This document shows positions 58,883 through 64,000 of a stretch of DNA of 64,000 nt, piece after piece (within the stretch, counting starts at the first letter, position 1; each line of letters opens with the position of its first letter). Location: assembly GCF_003732265.1 (NCBI RefSeq), contig NZ_MOBK01000009.1, positions 1 through 64,000 of the forward strand. Reading direction: 5' to 3'. The translations under genes and the position numbers were made by a program. The notes below the pieces were generated by a model. That model was not told where the DNA came from and ran no database searches. It saw nothing but the letters and a program-made list of their open reading frames with translations. This DNA is from Pseudomonas brassicacearum. GTDB taxonomy: Bacteria; Pseudomonadota; Gammaproteobacteria; Pseudomonadales; Pseudomonadaceae.

Positions 58883-58906
58883 TAAAAAAGGCGCCTGAAT
58901 GCGCCC
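58883..58906 (-). terminator. Terminator of the lut-dld operon
   Basis: On the minus strand GGGCGC-ATTCAG-GCGCC followed by six T, 15 bp after the dld stop. Confidence 0.8.
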
Positions 58907-58921
58907 TCCTTGAAGTCCTGC

Positions 58922-61728
<2,807 letters not shown>

Positions 61729-61732
<4 letters not shown>

Positions 61733-62400
61733 TGGTCCTCCAGGATCAATACCACCAGGTCTTTCGGACCGTGCGCGCCGTAGGCGAGGATCTGTTCAAT
61801 GTCGGCGGTTTTCGACGGGCCGGACACCAGCAAAGCGTTGGTCGGCATGCCTTGGGCCCAGTTGAACTCCTGCTGCACCTGATAGAAGTTGTCGCGGATT
61901 TCACTGGCCTTGAGCAGGGCGAAATGCACCGGTGGCACCAGGCTCATCAGGCGCGGTTCTTCCCGCGTCGGCCAGAGAATCAGGCTGCCTGTCGCAGCGA
62001 TTGCACCGAGGGTGCCGGTGAGACTGGCCGGGGTGTCGTTGAACAACTCGGCTTTCCATTCTTCAATCGGGCGGTCGTAGGCCTTGAGCGTCGGCAGCCC
62101 CGGATTTTTCGCCCAGTGTTGAGTGATGTGTTGACCGTGAGGCGTAGTCGGCGCGATCAACAGGCTGGGCAACTGACGATCCTGTAGCAGCTGAGCCAGC
62201 AACGAAGGCCAACCTTCGCCCGACGTCAGGTGGATTTCGGTGTGCACCGCTTCCATCAATTTGCGCAGCTGCGGGATGCGTTGTTCAGCGGTGTAGGTGT
62301 AAGGAGCTGTCACCAGTTCGACGTCGAACTCGTCAGGCACCGGCGTGGTGCCGGTCAGACTTTTCCGTAACTTGGTGAGGATGTTTTGCTTGGCGCTCAT
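61729..62400 (-). CDS. lutC: LutC, lactate utilisation protein C
   Basis: 223 aa from the ATG at 62400. LUD domain: 'GTLGAIAATGSLILWPTREEPRLMSLVPPVHFALLKASEI'. Acts with LutA and LutB in the iron-sulphur L-lactate dehydrogenase complex. Overlaps lutB (TGATG) and dld (ATGA). Confidence 0.93.
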
Positions 62401-63854
62401 CAACGGTCTCCCTGTTTGGCCAAATGCTCGCGGGCCATATCGTGCAGTGAGCGGGTGGCGGGCTTTGGTGCGCTGTGGTTCTGCGTCCACGGGCCGACAT
62501 TGTTCGGCGTGAGCGCGCGCAGGCGAGTGGCGAAGAACCCGAATAGCCGATACAGCGTTGGCGAACTGTTGAGCTTCGCCCAGGCGTTCCAGATGAACCG
62601 TTCCTTGCGCGAATACTTGCTGCCTTGGCCGCGCATGACTTGATGCGGGCTGTCCGGGGCTTTGACGTTCTCTTCCCGTAGGCGACGCAGCAATGCAGGG
62701 ATAGGAATTTTTACCGGGCAGACTTCGCCGCACGCACCGCAAAGCGATGAGGCGCTGGGGTGGTCCGGGACTTTCGCCAGGCCGACCATGTGCGGCGTGA
62801 TGATTTTTCCGATAGGCCCAGGGTAAACCTCCCCATAGGCATGGCCGCCGATTCGGGTGTAGACCGGGCAATGATTCATACAGGCGCCGCAGCGGATGCA
62901 GTTCAGGGTCTGGCGCAATTCGCTGTCGGCAAACGCCTGGCTGCGACCGTTGTCGAGCAAGACCAGGTGCACTTCCTGCGGACCGTCGAGTTCATGCGCC
63001 TTGCGTGGGCCGGAGATCATGTTGACGTAGGTGGTGATCGGAATGCCCAGCGCCGAGCGGGTCAGCAGCGACAGCAGTGGCACCACATCGCGCAGGTTTT
63101 CCACGACTTTTTCGATGCCGGTCACGGCGATGTGCACCGGTGGCACCGACGTGGTCATGCGCCCGTTGCCTTCGTTTTCCACCAGTAACAGGGTGCCGGT
63201 TTCGGCCACGGCGAAGTTGACACCGGAGACGCCGATGTCCGCTTCGAAGAATTTCTGCCGCAAGACTCTGCGACCGATCTGAATGAGTTGGTCAACGTCC
63301 TTGGTGTATTCCACGCCAAGTTTGTCGTGGAACAAGGACGCGACCTGACCGGCATTCTTGTGGATCGCCGGCATAATAATGTGTGAAGGCTTCTCATGGT
63401 CGAGCTGGACGATGTACTCGCCCATGTCCGATTCCAGGCATTCAATGCCCTGTTCAGCGAGGAAATGATTCATCTCCATCTCTTCGCTGACCATCGATTT
63501 GCCCTTGATCACTTGCCGCCCCTCGTGAGCGCGGATGATCGAGAGGACGATGCCATTGGCCTCGTCCACCGTTTCCGCCCAGTGCACTGTCACACCGTTG
63601 CGGGTCAGGTTCTGTTCAAGTTGCTCGAGCAGGTCGGGCAACTTGGATAACGCGCGGGCGCGGACAGCATTGCCCAGCGATCGCAGATGTTCTCTTTCGT
63701 GGGCATCGCTGAAGGACGCTGCCCGTTTTGCCATCAGTGAATCCATCGCAGTGCGAAAGTTATTTCGCAATTGCTTGTCGTCCAAAGCCTTGTGAGCCCG
63801 GGCGCGAAAATCTTCGTCGACGCTGACCGTCGGAATAATCGTGGAAGTGCTCAT
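62400..63854 (-). CDS. lutB: LutB, iron-sulphur subunit of L-lactate dehydrogenase
   Basis: 484 aa from the ATG at 63854 (GGAGGTGCCCG upstream). N-terminal LUD domain ('SGVNFAVAETGTLLLVENEGNGRMTTSVPPVHI'), then two 4Fe-4S motifs, 'CIRCGACMNHCP' and 'CGACGEVCPVKIP'. Electron-transfer component of LutABC, cytosolic or membrane-associated. Confidence 0.95.
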   Translation of the reverse strand: MSTSTIIPTVSVDEDFRARAHKALDDKQLRNNFRTAMDSLMAKRAASFSDAHEREHLRSLGNAVRARALSKLPDLLEQLEQNLTRNGVTVHWAETVDEANGIVLSIIRAHEGRQVIKGKSMVSEEMEMNHFLAEQGIECLESDMGEYIVQLDHEKPSHIIMPAIHKNAGQVASLFHDKLGVEYTKDVDQLIQIGRRVLRQKFFEADIGVSGVNFAVAETGTLLLVENEGNGRMTTSVPPVHIAVTGIEKVVENLRDVVPLLSLLTRSALGIPITTYVNMISGPRKAHELDGPQEVHLVLLDNGRSQAFADSELRQTLNCIRCGACMNHCPVYTRIGGHAYGEVYPGPIGKIITPHMVGLAKVPDHPSASSLCGACGEVCPVKIPIPALLRRLREENVKAPDSPHQVMRGQGSKYSRKERFIWNAWAKLNSSPTLYRLFGFFATRLRALTPNNVGPWTQNHSAPKPATRSLHDMAREHLAKQGDR

Positions 63855-64000
63855 CGGGCACCTCCGGTTCGTTGCCAGAGGAAACTGGCCAGGTGTTGGC
63901 CGCGCAACGCTTCCTGCTGTTTCTCCAGCGAGCCATTGATGTTCATCAGGCAACCGCAGTCGGCACTCAGTACCTTGTGCGCGCCGGATTCCTTCAACGA
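63851..64000 (-). CDS. lutA: LutA, C-terminal part (cut by window edge)
   Basis: Only the last 49 codons are in the window. 'VLSADCGCLMNINGSLEKQQ' is the end of the second CCG-type cysteine-rich domain of LutA. Coupled to lutB by ATGA. Confidence 0.9.
   Translation of the reverse strand, partial: SLKESGAHKVLSADCGCLMNINGSLEKQQEALRGQHLASFLWQRTGGAR

Overview
The window is bacterial chromosome from a Pseudomonas, most likely of the P. fluorescens complex. The evidence is the pelX-pelABCDEFG exopolysaccharide operon, a Pseudomonas-type REP doublet, a tmRNA whose tag reads ANDENYGQEFALAA, and a lut/dld lactate operon. A complete-looking 41.9-kb temperate phage (15617-57503) is inserted in the 3' end of the tmRNA gene ssrA.

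Left chromosomal arm (1-15616). A periplasmic protein with a PliG-type lysozyme-inhibitor domain (minus strand) diverges from the pel operon. pelX (UDP-sugar epimerase) is followed by tightly coupled pelA to pelG, which make, modify and export the Pel polysaccharide under c-di-GMP control through PelD. A strong sigma70-type promoter with two FleQ-like boxes lies in front of pelX, and a rho-independent terminator follows pelG. Then come ohr (organic hydroperoxide reductase), a REP doublet and a small lipoprotein gene. The original ssrA terminator is now stranded outside attL.

Prophage. attL and attR share a 30-bp direct repeat equal to the 3' end of ssrA. The leftward arm (15.7-27.6 kb, minus strand) holds integrase, excisionase, many small overlapping genes (several with fewer than 50 codons and one membrane segment), an orphan DNA methyltransferase, and an SSB-like protein next to a Sak4-like recombinase. 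The immunity region (27.18-28.65 kb) has a lambda-like plan: OL/PL, a rex-position membrane protein, CI-type repressor, OR with three operators, Cro. Operators are ATAAGC-N2-GCTTAT palindromes. The rightward arm holds an O-like initiator, DnaB-type helicase, NinB, NinG, a phosphoesterase and a Q-like antiterminator. A late-promoter leader containing a tRNA-like fold follows, then holins, terminase, portal, scaffold, capsid, adaptor and neck proteins, and several ejection-type proteins. I see no tail tube, sheath or tape-measure gene, so a short-tailed (podovirus-type) virion is likely. A tail protein, an SGNH esterase, a convergent O-acyltransferase (probable lysogenic conversion), a GH19 endolysin and nested Rz/Rz1 spanins complete it.

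Right chromosomal arm (57474-64000). Intact ssrA is followed by two small paralogous periplasmic protein genes, then the minus-strand lutA-lutB-lutC-dld operon for lactate oxidation. lutA is cut by the window edge.

The most notable items are: a phage-borne copy of the host ssrA terminator that restores a terminator downstream of the disrupted gene; an unexplained membrane protein in the rex position; a tRNA-like structure in the late leader; and a chain of micro-membrane genes in the left arm.
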